Assembly: GCA_963667005.1 (NCBI GenBank)
Contig: OY762937.1
Span: 2,604,001-2,668,000, forward strand
Direction: 5' to 3'
Source: G963662605 sp963667005
GTDB taxonomy: Bacteria; Bacteroidota; Ignavibacteria; Ignavibacteriales; Ignavibacteriaceae
DNA length: 64,000 nt
Shown in pieces: positions 8,635-16,197 of the stretch (its first letter is position 1; each line of letters starts with the position of its first letter). The notes below the pieces were generated by a model. It did no database searches. It was not told where the DNA came from and saw only the letters and a program-made list of their open reading frames with translations. Both the position numbers and the translations under genes were made by a program.

Positions 8635-8723
8635 TGAACTCACCCCAACCCCTCTCTTGGAAAGAGAGGGGAGAGCCGTGAAATGCTGGTTTGTTGAAAA
8701 TATATGTGGCTGGGGTGAGTTCA
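8635..8723. repeat. Intergenic inverted repeat with internal hairpin
   Basis: A 16-base outer arm (TGAACTCACCCCAACC at 8635-8650) pairs with GGCTGGGGTGAGTTCA at 8708-8723. Inside it, CCCCTCTCTT and AAGAGAGGGG (8649-8658 and 8662-8671) form a 10-bp hairpin. The element has no coding potential that I can support. A degraded relative with the same pyrimidine/purine blocks and the ending GAGTTCATTTTT lies near 9690-9766. It looks like a small non-autonomous repeat. Confidence 0.75.
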
Positions 8724-8753
8724 TTTTTCTGTGAATGAGAATAAGGATATTGA

Positions 8754-8999
8754 TTAATTATGATTGCATGCACCACCGCAGCAACCGCCGCCGCTGGGGA
8801 TGTTTGTTTGACACGAACCATCGCTGCATCCACCAAAATCAGAATGTGAATCCGCTTTAGCAGCAAATGAAGAGAATAATTTTTTGTTTTGCGTTGAGCC
8901 GCAAGCAGGGCAGACTACTTCTTCCGTAGCCATACTCGATTTGTGCAGCATATCGAATTTTTTATTGCACTTTTCGCATCTATACTCATATACCGGCAT
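8754..8999 (-). CDS. FmdB-family zinc ribbon protein
   Basis: An 81-residue protein starting MPVYEYRCEKCNKKFD, the classic FmdB regulator-like zinc ribbon. Four zinc ligands are CxxC at residues 8/11 and CxxC at about 30/33 (VCPACGS). The C-terminus is rich in Gly and Cys (GGCSDGSC, GGGCCGGACNHN), which is common in this family. Function is unknown, and regulatory or metal-handling roles have been suggested for relatives. It lies 29 bases downstream of the OsmC-family gene on the same strand. Confidence 0.88.
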   Translation of the reverse strand: MPVYEYRCEKCNKKFDMLHKSSMATEEVVCPACGSTQNKKLFSSFAAKADSHSDFGGCSDGSCQTNIPSGGGCCGGACNHN

Positions 9000-9028
9000 A
9001 TAAGACCTTTAGTTTTACTGTGTTATAC

Positions 9029-9463
9029 TTATACAAAATGAAAAACTGGTTCCAGATGAACTTTTGTTTTCATAGAGTTCGAAATTAAGCAATTTGCTTC
9101 AGACTTTTCTAAAATTCTTAATACCCGCGCTTCATCAGTTCCGGCAGGGAGTGTAACTTCCGGTTTGATGGTTATTTCCGCTATTGCAAATTTGCCGTCT
9201 ACTTTATCGAGCTTACCAACTGCATCAGCTTTGTATGATATAAATTCCAATTTTGAGTTTTCTGCAATGGCAAGAAATGTGGTCATAAGACAAACATTTG
9301 CCGCGGCTACAAATAAATGTTCGGGAGACCAGATATTCGGTACTCCTTTGGCAAATTCCGGCGGGGTGGCCACGGTAATTGAGGGCAGAGTTGCTTCACT
9401 TATTTCACCTATACGGTCATGTTTCCAAACAACTGTATTGTTATACAAGTACGGTAATTCCAT
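9029..9463 (-). CDS. OsmC-family peroxiredoxin-like protein
   Basis: A 144-residue OsmC/Ohr-family protein, thiol-dependent enzymes that reduce organic hydroperoxides. The two reactive cysteines are at residue 58 (AANVCLMTTF) and residue 125 (EANCLISNSM), matching the spacing of the family. The WSPEHLFVAA segment is also characteristic. The N-terminal half is shorter than in OsmC proper and closer to the YhfA-like branch. It precedes the FmdB-like gene on the minus strand. Confidence 0.87.
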   Translation of the reverse strand: MELPYLYNNTVVWKHDRIGEISEATLPSITVATPPEFAKGVPNIWSPEHLFVAAANVCLMTTFLAIAENSKLEFISYKADAVGKLDKVDGKFAIAEITIKPEVTLPAGTDEARVLRILEKSEANCLISNSMKTKVHLEPVFHFV

Positions 9464-9594
9464 AAAAACTTCCTTTTATCAATTATACTTGTGGATATGA
9501 TGCAGAAAAGCATCTTCGGTTTCAGGAAAGTCTTAATAATAAAATGGGACAGATAAGTTCTTGTTCTTTGTTGAATTCTAGGAGAATGAAAATG

Positions 9595-9629
9595 GATTCC
9601 GGATATCCGTCTACCGACGGATTCCGGAA
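9595..9629. repeat. Extragenic palindrome (GGATTCCGGAATGAC type)
   Basis: An imperfect hairpin in which ATTCCGGATATCCGTC pairs with GACGGATTCCGGAAT with a one-base bulge. The motif ends in the GATTCCGGAATGAC sequence common to extragenic palindromes in many bacteria. It lies in a gap without genes. Confidence 0.65.
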
Positions 9630-9689
9630 TGACAACTAAAATTTTTAGACACACAATATGGCTCCAAGTATTTTCAAATAAGCATATTA

Positions 9690-9766
9690 GACGCCCCTTT
9701 CCTCTTATTAAGAGAAAAGAGCCTGTCCCGAGGCAATCGGGAGGTTGGGGATATGAGTTCATTTTT
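9690..9766. repeat. Degenerate relative of the 8635-8723 repeat
   Basis: Pyrimidine and purine blocks (CCCCTTTCCTCTT then AAGAGAAAAGAG), a CCCGA/TCGGG hairpin and the ending TTGGGGATATGAGTTCAT follow the same order as the 8635-8723 element. The outer arm match is largely lost. Confidence 0.45.
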
Positions 9767-9868
9767 AGAAAATGTGTATGAGTCAGTTTAAAGAAAAAGT
9801 GAAGGCGAAAAATTCTTCTTTATACTTTTTGTTAAAACAGTTATCTTAGACGAGTTTAAAATTGCAAA

Positions 9869-10711
9869 ATGAATAGAAGAGAATTCGTAAAATATAGTCT
9901 TGGTCTTTCAGCCGGAGCGCTGCTTGCAAGTTATCCTGTCTTTATCGAAAGATATATGATCGCTGTAAATCATTACGATATACCTGTGCCAAATCTGCCG
10001 TCCGCGTTTGAGGATTTTACCATCTGTCAGCTAAGCGACATTCATTACGGTACACTTACACCGATGATACTGGTAGAGTATGTCCTGAAGACTGCCATGC
10101 AGCAGGAAACGGATGTAATCGTCTGTACGGGGGACTACACCCGAAATCGTAAAGATAGTCATGAGATTGAAACAATCTGGAAAAAACTCATCAATCTGAA
10201 AGCTAAACGCGGTGTGTATTCGGTACTGGGCAATCATGACGAGTGGAGCGGTTTAGAAGACTCACTTGCATGGCTTGAGAAAAGCGGCCAGAGCGTGCGG
10301 CATAGATCAAAAAAGATCACCATCGGTAAACAGCATATTTGGATTGGCGGCGCTGGTGACCTGTGGACTGATAAATTGGGTGTCGATAAGGCATTCGAAC
10401 ATGTTCCGCATAAGGATTGTAAAATTTTGTTGGCACACAATCCCGATACAGCAGATCGGGACTACGATACCCGGGTAGATCTTATTTTATCGGGACACAC
10501 TCACGGCGGACAGATTAATGTCCCGTTTTACGGACCACTAATTTTGCCCGTTAAGAATAAAAAATATACTCACGGCTACATTGAGACGGAACGCAGCAGC
10601 TTGTTCATCAGCAGGGGAATCGGCTGGGCAATTGCACCCATTCGCTTTAACTGTCCCCCCGAAATTGCGGTTTTACATTTGAAACGTAAAGAAGATTCGA
10701 ATAAATCATAA
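9869..10711 (+). CDS. Tat-exported metallophosphoesterase (YkuE-like)
   Basis: A 280-residue calcineurin-like phosphoesterase. The N-terminus MNRREFVKYSLGLSAGALLA has the twin-arginine pattern and a hydrophobic stretch, so Tat export or an N-terminal membrane anchor is likely. Metal motifs are in order: LSDIHYG (D, H), CTGDYTR (GD), LGNHDEW (GNHD), AHNPD (H) and SGHTHGGQ (GHxH). The arrangement matches YkuE and related envelope phosphodiesterases. The physiological substrate is unknown. It stands alone, with a palindrome just after its stop that may limit read-through. Confidence 0.88.
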   Translation: MNRREFVKYSLGLSAGALLASYPVFIERYMIAVNHYDIPVPNLPSAFEDFTICQLSDIHYGTLTPMILVEYVLKTAMQQETDVIVCTGDYTRNRKDSHEIETIWKKLINLKAKRGVYSVLGNHDEWSGLEDSLAWLEKSGQSVRHRSKKITIGKQHIWIGGAGDLWTDKLGVDKAFEHVPHKDCKILLAHNPDTADRDYDTRVDLILSGHTHGGQINVPFYGPLILPVKNKKYTHGYIETERSSLFISRGIGWAIAPIRFNCPPEIAVLHLKRKEDSNKS

Positions 10712-10721
10712 TTTCGAATAC

Positions 10722-10755
10722 TTCCTAACCCATGAGTTAACTCATGGGCTAGGAA
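10722..10755. repeat. 34-bp near-perfect palindrome
   Basis: TTCCTAaCCCATGAGTT is followed directly by its reverse complement with one mismatch, making a 17-bp stem centred on GTTAAC. It lies 11 bases after the metallophosphoesterase stop and 60 bases before the end of the convergent xdh operon. It may serve as a transcription barrier or belong to an extragenic palindrome family. Confidence 0.75.
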
Positions 10756-10814
10756 ATAAAAATAGAAATGTTGTTGTGATAAGAATGGTTAAACGAACGA
10801 GGTTCTTCGAAAGG

Positions 10815-11270
10815 TTATGCTTCTTTCACGGCTTCAATAATCTGCTTATATCCGGTACATCTGCATAAATTTCCCGCGATAGCATCTTTGATTTCTTCTT
10901 CAGTCGGATTCGGATTTTCCTGAAGCAATGCTTCGGAGGACATCAACATTCCCGGCGTACAGAAACCGCATTGAACAGCACCGTGATCAATAAAACTCTT
11001 CTGCAGCGGATGTAAGTTTTCACCCTTAGCGAGTCCCTCAACCGTAGTAATTTCACTGCCGTCGGCTTGTGCCGCGAGAACGAGACAAGAGTTAACTGCA
11101 CGTTTATCCATGATTATAGTGCATGCACCGCATTCTCCAACGCCGCATCCTTCTTTTGTTCCGGTAAAGTTGAATTCTTCGCGGAGTAAATCAATTAATC
11201 GCTGGGCTGTCGTAACGTCAGCTTCAACATTTTTCCCGTTCAGTATGAATGATATATGTGTCGTTTTCAT
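10815..11270 (-). CDS. Xanthine dehydrogenase-type small subunit, two [2Fe-2S] clusters
   Basis: A 151-residue iron-sulfur subunit of a molybdenum hydroxylase (XDH/CO dehydrogenase/aldehyde oxidoreductase family). The plant-type ferredoxin domain has cysteines 42, 47, 50 and 62 (GCGVGECGAC plus SC). The second, helical domain has CGFC and CRC (VQCGFCTPGM, GNLCRCTGY). It passes electrons between the Mo centre and FAD. Its start overlaps the stop of the FAD subunit gene in a TAATG, indicating translational coupling. It is the last gene of the three-gene operon. Confidence 0.95.
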   Translation of the reverse strand: MKTTHISFILNGKNVEADVTTAQRLIDLLREEFNFTGTKEGCGVGECGACTIIMDKRAVNSCLVLAAQADGSEITTVEGLAKGENLHPLQKSFIDHGAVQCGFCTPGMLMSSEALLQENPNPTEEEIKDAIAGNLCRCTGYKQIIEAVKEA

Positions 11271-12139
11271 TATTCTTTCCCAAAAATTAATTTACTGAGC
11301 TCCTGATAGAATAGTTGCTGTACTACAGGAAGTTTGTATGGAGATGACCAGCGTAAACCGGTTACTTCCAGAATGTGCTTTCCAAGTGCGACAGCTGCTT
11401 CTTTCAGATTCTCTTTTTCACACTTTGTATTCTTCAGTTTCGTTTCCAGTTCAGGGAAGCGGTTGCCGATTGGTGTTAATGCACCGCTGGCGATTTTCGC
11501 ATCCACTATCGTGTCACCTTCGATTTTCAAAAGAATGGCGAGTGTGATTCTGCTGATAGAGACGGACTCTCTTCTGCCTAATTTATAAAATACACCCTTC
11601 CAGCCTTCCGGCACTTTTGGAATATGAATCTTGGTGACGATTTCATGAGCCTTCAATTGAGTCTTATATGGCTTCTCAAGAAATTTTTGCAGTGGTATTG
11701 TATAAGTACCATCTGCTGAACTGACCTCAAGATACGCATCATAGACGAGCAGGGAAGGAATACTATCTGCGCACGGGGCGTTATTGACAATATTTCCTGC
11801 CAATGTTGCTCTGTTGCGGATTTGCAAACTTCCGACCGTTGATGAAGCATGTACGAGTAGAGGGAAGTACTTCTTAACAGTAGGGTTTTTAATGACCTCG
11901 ATAAAGGTACAAGCCGAACCAATAACGACTTCTTTATCGGTTTCTTCAATTTGTCTCAGTTCAGCAAGTCCGGAAAGGTCAAGCAAACCGGAGACTTCTT
12001 TATATCGTGCAGAACCCTGTTGAAATGCAGGGATAACATCGGTACCGCCTGCAATAATTCTTGCATTCGGATTTTCTTTGAGGAAAACTAAAGCTTCCTG
12101 CAAAGTTTTAACTTTTACAAAATCAATTACAGGTATCAT
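11270..12139 (-). CDS. Xanthine dehydrogenase-type FAD-binding subunit
   Basis: A 289-residue subunit with the PCMH-type FAD-binding fold and the CO dehydrogenase flavoprotein C-terminal domain. FAD contacts are visible as ARIIAGGTDVIP near residue 30 and TLAGNIVNNAPCADSIP near residue 115. It transfers electrons from the iron-sulfur subunit to the final acceptor. Both junctions (12139 and 11270) are TAATG overlaps, so the three subunits are made in a coupled fashion. Substrate is set by the large subunit. Confidence 0.93.
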   Translation of the reverse strand: MIPVIDFVKVKTLQEALVFLKENPNARIIAGGTDVIPAFQQGSARYKEVSGLLDLSGLAELRQIEETDKEVVIGSACTFIEVIKNPTVKKYFPLLVHASSTVGSLQIRNRATLAGNIVNNAPCADSIPSLLVYDAYLEVSSADGTYTIPLQKFLEKPYKTQLKAHEIVTKIHIPKVPEGWKGVFYKLGRRESVSISRITLAILLKIEGDTIVDAKIASGALTPIGNRFPELETKLKNTKCEKENLKEAAVALGKHILEVTGLRWSSPYKLPVVQQLFYQELSKLIFGKE

Positions 12140-14541
12140 TATAAACTCCCTCGCTTCAAATCTTCTGGATATAGTTTTCTTCGAAGCAATAATTCTTCAA
12201 GGTTTATCGGTAGGTTATGGAAACGGATTCCAGTCGCGTTGCGGACTGCGTTAGCGACAGCTGCTGCACCGAGTTCCAAAGTAGGCTCGCCGAGTGACTT
12301 CGCACCCCACGGCCCGTATATTTCCTTACCTTCGATAAAGATAGGTGTAATTTCTTTAATCTCTTTACTTGTCGGGATAAGGTATTGGTCGAAATTCAAC
12401 TCACGGATTTTGCCTTGATGTGTTGAGATTTCTTCCCATAATCCATATCCTACACCCTGAGTAACACCGCCGTAGATTTGGCCGATTGCACCAAGCTTGT
12501 TGATGATGGTTCCGGCATCATGCACGGCTACAACACGGTCAACCGAAACGACTCCGGTTGCAATATCAACTGTTACTTCAGCGACCTGACATCCGTAAAC
12601 ATAAGTGAAGTATGCAGGACCCTGTCCGAGTTCTTCATCCCAGTGTACTTTAGGTCCTTTATACCAGCCGATAGTTGCCAGTGATACGGCCTTTGAAGCA
12701 CACAATGCACAGACATCTTTAAATGCCATGCTGTGTTTACCGTCTTCAGTTTTAACCACATGATGGGCAAAACTGAATTTTGTATCTTCCGGCAGCTGCC
12801 AATGTTCGCAAAGAGTTTTCTCCATACGTTTGCGCAGAATGTCGGCACCATCTTTAACAGCACCGCCGCCCATAAGGGTAGAGCGCGAAGCTACGGTTGG
12901 ACCGCTATCAGGTACAACACTGGTATCATGGTCGAGGTAATAGATATCGGAAATATCTACACCAAGAACCTCGGCTGCAACGATTGAGAATGTCGCATGT
13001 AAGCCCTGACCATTTTCTGCTAAACCGGAGATAAGGTAAATTGAACCATCTACTTGAACGGAGATATACGCGGCTGCAGCATCAACGCCTTCGGCGCCGA
13101 GTGCACATCCGCGGAAACTGCATGCTAATCCGATACCTTTACGTTTCGACTTTTCAGGATCAATCAACTCATCTTTATCAAAAATATATGATTTGCTTTC
13201 GCTTGCATTAAAACCGCCTAACAGTTTTGCGGCTTCAGCATTTACCTTTTCGTATTCTTTCCATTTGGATTCGAATGTAGCTTCTTTTTCAGCTGCATCA
13301 AGTACCGACATAAGATTAATGTCATGGTTCTCAAGTTTCTGTCCGCTTGCCGTTATTGACCCGCTCTTGAATCCGTTTTTTCTGCGAATTTCAATAGGCG
13401 ACATACCAAGCTTTGCGGCAATCTCATCCATGATGGATTCCTGAGCAAATATCGGCTGTGGTGAACCAAACCCGCGCATCGCTCCGGTATATGGATTATT
13501 GGTGTATACAGCACGAACGTCTGTCCATACGTTTTCAACGACATACGGTCCTGTTGCCTGAACAACCGTGCGCCACGTAACGAACGGACTCATTGAAGAA
13601 TAGCATCCGCCATCGGCAATGATGTTGATCTTCATTGCTTTAAGTGTACCGTCTTTCATGTATCCGACTTTGTAGTGCATATAGTACGGATGGCGTTTGT
13701 AGCTTTCGAGGATTGAATCTTCTCTGTTAAAACGAATCTTGATCGGCTTACCGGTTTTAACGGCTGCAACTGCTGCCCGGGCGGCGATGATATTCATTGT
13801 ATCATCTTTACCACCAAACGAACCACCGAGCTCAGCCTGTATGATGCGGACTTTCGTCAACGGCAGACCTAAAACAGTGGCAACAACTTTACGTGTCGTG
13901 TGAGGATTCTGAATTGAACCGATAATCTTTACGCCGCGCTCTTTACCCATAGGTATGGCGATGACTGCTTCAGTCTCAAGATACGCGTGTTCAATGATCT
14001 GTGTAGTGTAAGTCTGGTCGAGCACAAAATCACTTTCAGCCAAACCTTTTTCAACATCGCCTTTGCGCAAAGGATAATAATTGATTTCATTATTCTTATA
14101 CGTGGGGTGAATAAGAGGAGCATCAGCATCAAGTGCTTTTAAAGGATCAGTTAAAGCCGGAAGGGGAGTGAATGATACTTTAACTTCATTTCTTAATTTT
14201 ATAAGTTCTTCTTCATGCGGACCGACAAGCATCGCAACGACATCGCCCGGAGTAAGGATTTTTTCAAAGCTGAAAATCGGTTGATCCTGTTTAATCGGAC
14301 CAACTTTCTTTGCCGCCGGACAATCGTTAGCATCGCAAATAGCGGTAACATTTTTATTATTTAGAAGCGCCGGGCTGTATTCGATCTTATCAATCGTAGC
14401 ATGAGTCACCGGTACACGAACCATAACTCCGTACAGCATTCCCGGTACCGAGTAATCATCTGCATACAGTGCGGCTCCTGTTACCTTATCATAGGCATCC
14501 TGCCGGGCAACGGGCTGGCCAACAACACTAAAATCTTTCAT
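12139..14541 (-). CDS. Xanthine dehydrogenase-type molybdenum-binding large subunit
   Basis: An 800-residue molybdopterin-binding subunit. The N-terminal aldehyde oxidase a/b hammerhead domain begins with GQPVARQDAYDKVTGAALYA. The Mo-cofactor region includes ELGGSFGGKDD, GAMRGFGSPQ and the C-terminal AKSLGEPTLELGAAAVANA, which carries the catalytic glutamate of the family. These enzymes hydroxylate purines, aldehydes or other N-heterocycles with water as oxygen donor. A purine substrate is suggested by the SsnA-like amidohydrolase next door but is not proven. It is the first gene of the three-gene operon. Confidence 0.93.
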   Translation of the reverse strand: MKDFSVVGQPVARQDAYDKVTGAALYADDYSVPGMLYGVMVRVPVTHATIDKIEYSPALLNNKNVTAICDANDCPAAKKVGPIKQDQPIFSFEKILTPGDVVAMLVGPHEEELIKLRNEVKVSFTPLPALTDPLKALDADAPLIHPTYKNNEINYYPLRKGDVEKGLAESDFVLDQTYTTQIIEHAYLETEAVIAIPMGKERGVKIIGSIQNPHTTRKVVATVLGLPLTKVRIIQAELGGSFGGKDDTMNIIAARAAVAAVKTGKPIKIRFNREDSILESYKRHPYYMHYKVGYMKDGTLKAMKINIIADGGCYSSMSPFVTWRTVVQATGPYVVENVWTDVRAVYTNNPYTGAMRGFGSPQPIFAQESIMDEIAAKLGMSPIEIRRKNGFKSGSITASGQKLENHDINLMSVLDAAEKEATFESKWKEYEKVNAEAAKLLGGFNASESKSYIFDKDELIDPEKSKRKGIGLACSFRGCALGAEGVDAAAAYISVQVDGSIYLISGLAENGQGLHATFSIVAAEVLGVDISDIYYLDHDTSVVPDSGPTVASRSTLMGGGAVKDGADILRKRMEKTLCEHWQLPEDTKFSFAHHVVKTEDGKHSMAFKDVCALCASKAVSLATIGWYKGPKVHWDEELGQGPAYFTYVYGCQVAEVTVDIATGVVSVDRVVAVHDAGTIINKLGAIGQIYGGVTQGVGYGLWEEISTHQGKIRELNFDQYLIPTSKEIKEITPIFIEGKEIYGPWGAKSLGEPTLELGAAAVANAVRNATGIRFHNLPINLEELLLRRKLYPEDLKRGSL

Positions 14542-14597
14542 AGATTCTCTTTAAATGTGGAAATAATTAATTGCACTATTTTTAATTTTTAGGCCTT

Positions 14598-14748
14598 TAA
14601 CCCCACGTTTTTCGCAGAATCCTGTGGACAACGCGGGGGTAACACCATCTCAAGTATAACCTTGACCTAACATCCTGAACAATTGGACTAAAGTCCGGTT
14701 GTTGTTGTATCTTTATTAACCCCACGTTTAAACGTGGGGTTAATAAAG
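14598..14748. repeat. REP-like palindromes including a 38-bp perfect palindrome
   Basis: The 216-bp gap between the amidohydrolase and the molybdenum-subunit gene contains a perfect 38-base palindrome at 14711-14748 (arms CTTTATTAACCCCACGTTT and its complement). A partial copy of the TTAACCCCACGTTT arm is at 14598-14611. The hairpin GGACTAAAGTCC at 14685-14696 shares AATTGGACTAAAGTCC with the 3799-3938 element. No open reading frame is supported. The perfect palindrome lies 9 bases after the amidohydrolase stop and has no T-run. Confidence 0.8.
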
Positions 14749-14757
14749 ATCAAAAAA

Positions 14758-16101
14758 TTAAGCCTTTATAAATTTTTCTAAGAGGCGCTGTCCCTGATTG
14801 TAAATGTTTCTCTGGACAGGAGCTTCATTGATACCTTGAAGAACATAGTTCTTCATAAGGAAAGCACCATTCTGAACAACGCTGCGTACCGGATATTCAA
14901 GCATGCCATAAATAAAATGGCCCCAGAAGTTTTCGGCTGTCAGCGGTGTTGGAACAACATAATCCCAAACAATAAAGTCTGCACGGCTATTAACTTGCAA
15001 AAGCGGGAAATCAGGGAAATATTTCTGAGCAAATTCAACCTGATTGAAATACATGTTAATAAACATACCGAACGCATCACCAAACGAGAGCTTTTGATTA
15101 CGTGCGATAAGGAAAATCTGCTTTAACGAACGGGAAAGATTAGCGTGCATTCCGTCGGTGCCGGCTAACATACCGTTGCCAAGACGAATCTTATCAAAAT
15201 TCGGCAGTCCTACGGCATTATTCAAATTGGAATCAAGGTTGAATACCATCTGGGTATTATGCTTCTTGATCTCTTCTATTTCTTCCGGAGTCAGGTGTAT
15301 ACCGTGAGCTACAATGCTTTTTTCATTAAGAAGAGAGAATTTTTTTAACCGGGCGAGAGGATAATCGCCATAAAGCAATTTACTGTTTTCTCGGTCGGAA
15401 ATATCTTCGCACAGGTGGATGTGGATTCCGGTGTTCAATTCTTGAAGCATACGGGTAACTCTGGAGAGAGTTGCATCGCTCAATGTGAAAGAAGCGTGCA
15501 AGCCGAACATACCTTTGAAGTTATCGTTTGTATATTTTTTAATGAAGTTTACATTTTCGTCTAGACCGGAGTCGGTTTTAAGCTGGCCGTTACGGTCGGT
15601 TGACTCGAAACACAAAACACCGCGAAGTTTGAATGTGTCCAATGTATCGCGAATTGTTCTTAAGCTTTCATCCGCGAACGTAGGGGATGAATGATGATCA
15701 AATATGTACGTGACACCTGCTTTAATAGACTCAATAGCGTCCATTTGAGTTGAAGCTTCGGTCATATCCAGATCGAGCTGTTCATCAAGTATCCACCAGA
15801 GATATTTCAGGATGTTCTCAAAATTTGAAGAATCGCCTTTTGTAGGGAGACCCTTAGCCAAACGTGAGTATATATGATCGTGAAAGTTTACCAAAGGTAT
15901 GGTGACAACTCTACCGCCAGCATTATATACTTCATGTTCATTGCTTAATTTCCCAGGTTCGGTGAGGATATCGGGATGAAATTCTTTTGGTGTGATTGAA
16001 GCGATTTTTCCGTCAACGACAAGCATGTCACCGAAAACAGGAGTAATGCTTCTGTTTTCAATCGGACAAATAAAAGCGTTCGTAATTTCTAATTTTTTCA
16101 T
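14758..16101 (-). CDS. ssnA: SsnA-like metal-dependent amidohydrolase
   Basis: A 447-residue amidohydrolase (ATZ/TRZ-guanine deaminase branch) with strong local similarity to E. coli SsnA. Shared blocks include NFHDHIYSRLAKG, LWWILDEQLD, IFDHHSSP, LCFESTDRNG, GIHIHLCEDI, IVAHGIHLTPEE, LAGTDGMHAN and DYVVPTPLTAENFWGH. Metal ligands are the HxH of strand 1, the histidines of GIHIHL and VAHGIHL, and the aspartate of GTDG. SsnA belongs to gene clusters for anaerobic purine and urate degradation in enteric and gut bacteria. Here it sits between a Mo hydroxylase and a PLP enzyme on the same strand. Its precise reaction is not established. Confidence 0.82.
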   Translation of the reverse strand: MKKLEITNAFICPIENRSITPVFGDMLVVDGKIASITPKEFHPDILTEPGKLSNEHEVYNAGGRVVTIPLVNFHDHIYSRLAKGLPTKGDSSNFENILKYLWWILDEQLDLDMTEASTQMDAIESIKAGVTYIFDHHSSPTFADESLRTIRDTLDTFKLRGVLCFESTDRNGQLKTDSGLDENVNFIKKYTNDNFKGMFGLHASFTLSDATLSRVTRMLQELNTGIHIHLCEDISDRENSKLLYGDYPLARLKKFSLLNEKSIVAHGIHLTPEEIEEIKKHNTQMVFNLDSNLNNAVGLPNFDKIRLGNGMLAGTDGMHANLSRSLKQIFLIARNQKLSFGDAFGMFINMYFNQVEFAQKYFPDFPLLQVNSRADFIVWDYVVPTPLTAENFWGHFIYGMLEYPVRSVVQNGAFLMKNYVLQGINEAPVQRNIYNQGQRLLEKFIKA

Positions 16102-16137
16102 ATAGGCCTAATATTGGATAAAGGTTGATATCAAGAA

Positions 16138-16186
16138 AAAGGTTGTTACGGATTTATCTGCGTAGATTACTTCCATAACAACCTTT
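16138..16186 (-). terminator. Terminator between the PLP enzyme and the SsnA-like gene
   Basis: A 15-bp stem with one mismatch pairs AAAGGTTGTTACGGA (16138-16152) with TCCATAACAACCTTT (16172-16186). On the minus strand it ends in a short T-run. It lies just after the PLP-enzyme stop, so that gene may be transcribed separately from the downstream amidohydrolase. Confidence 0.75.
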
Positions 16187-16197
16187 CAAGCACCGAA

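Larger units (their letters stand above)
9464..9868. other. 405-bp gene-free gap with degenerate palindromic repeats
   Basis: No convincing gene is present between the divergent OsmC and metallophosphoesterase genes. The gap holds two repeat elements, annotated separately, at 9595-9629 and about 9690-9766. The AT-rich stretch 9780-9868 probably carries the promoter of the metallophosphoesterase gene, but I cannot point to firm promoter boxes. Confidence 0.7.

Noticed and set aside
8627..8866. Minus-strand frame overlapping the FmdB-like gene and repeat
   Set aside because: Runs through the inverted repeat and a different frame of the zinc ribbon gene, and its residues show no domain.
9409..9762. 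117-codon minus-strand frame across the repeat-rich gap
   Set aside because: Its translation is generated by the palindromic repeats and overlaps the OsmC start.
10815..14541. Carbon monoxide dehydrogenase (coxSML) as alternative for the Mo hydroxylase
   Set aside because: The subunit layout is the same, but I do not see the AYxCSFR active-site loop of aerobic CO dehydrogenase in the large subunit, and the SsnA-like neighbour fits purine use better.
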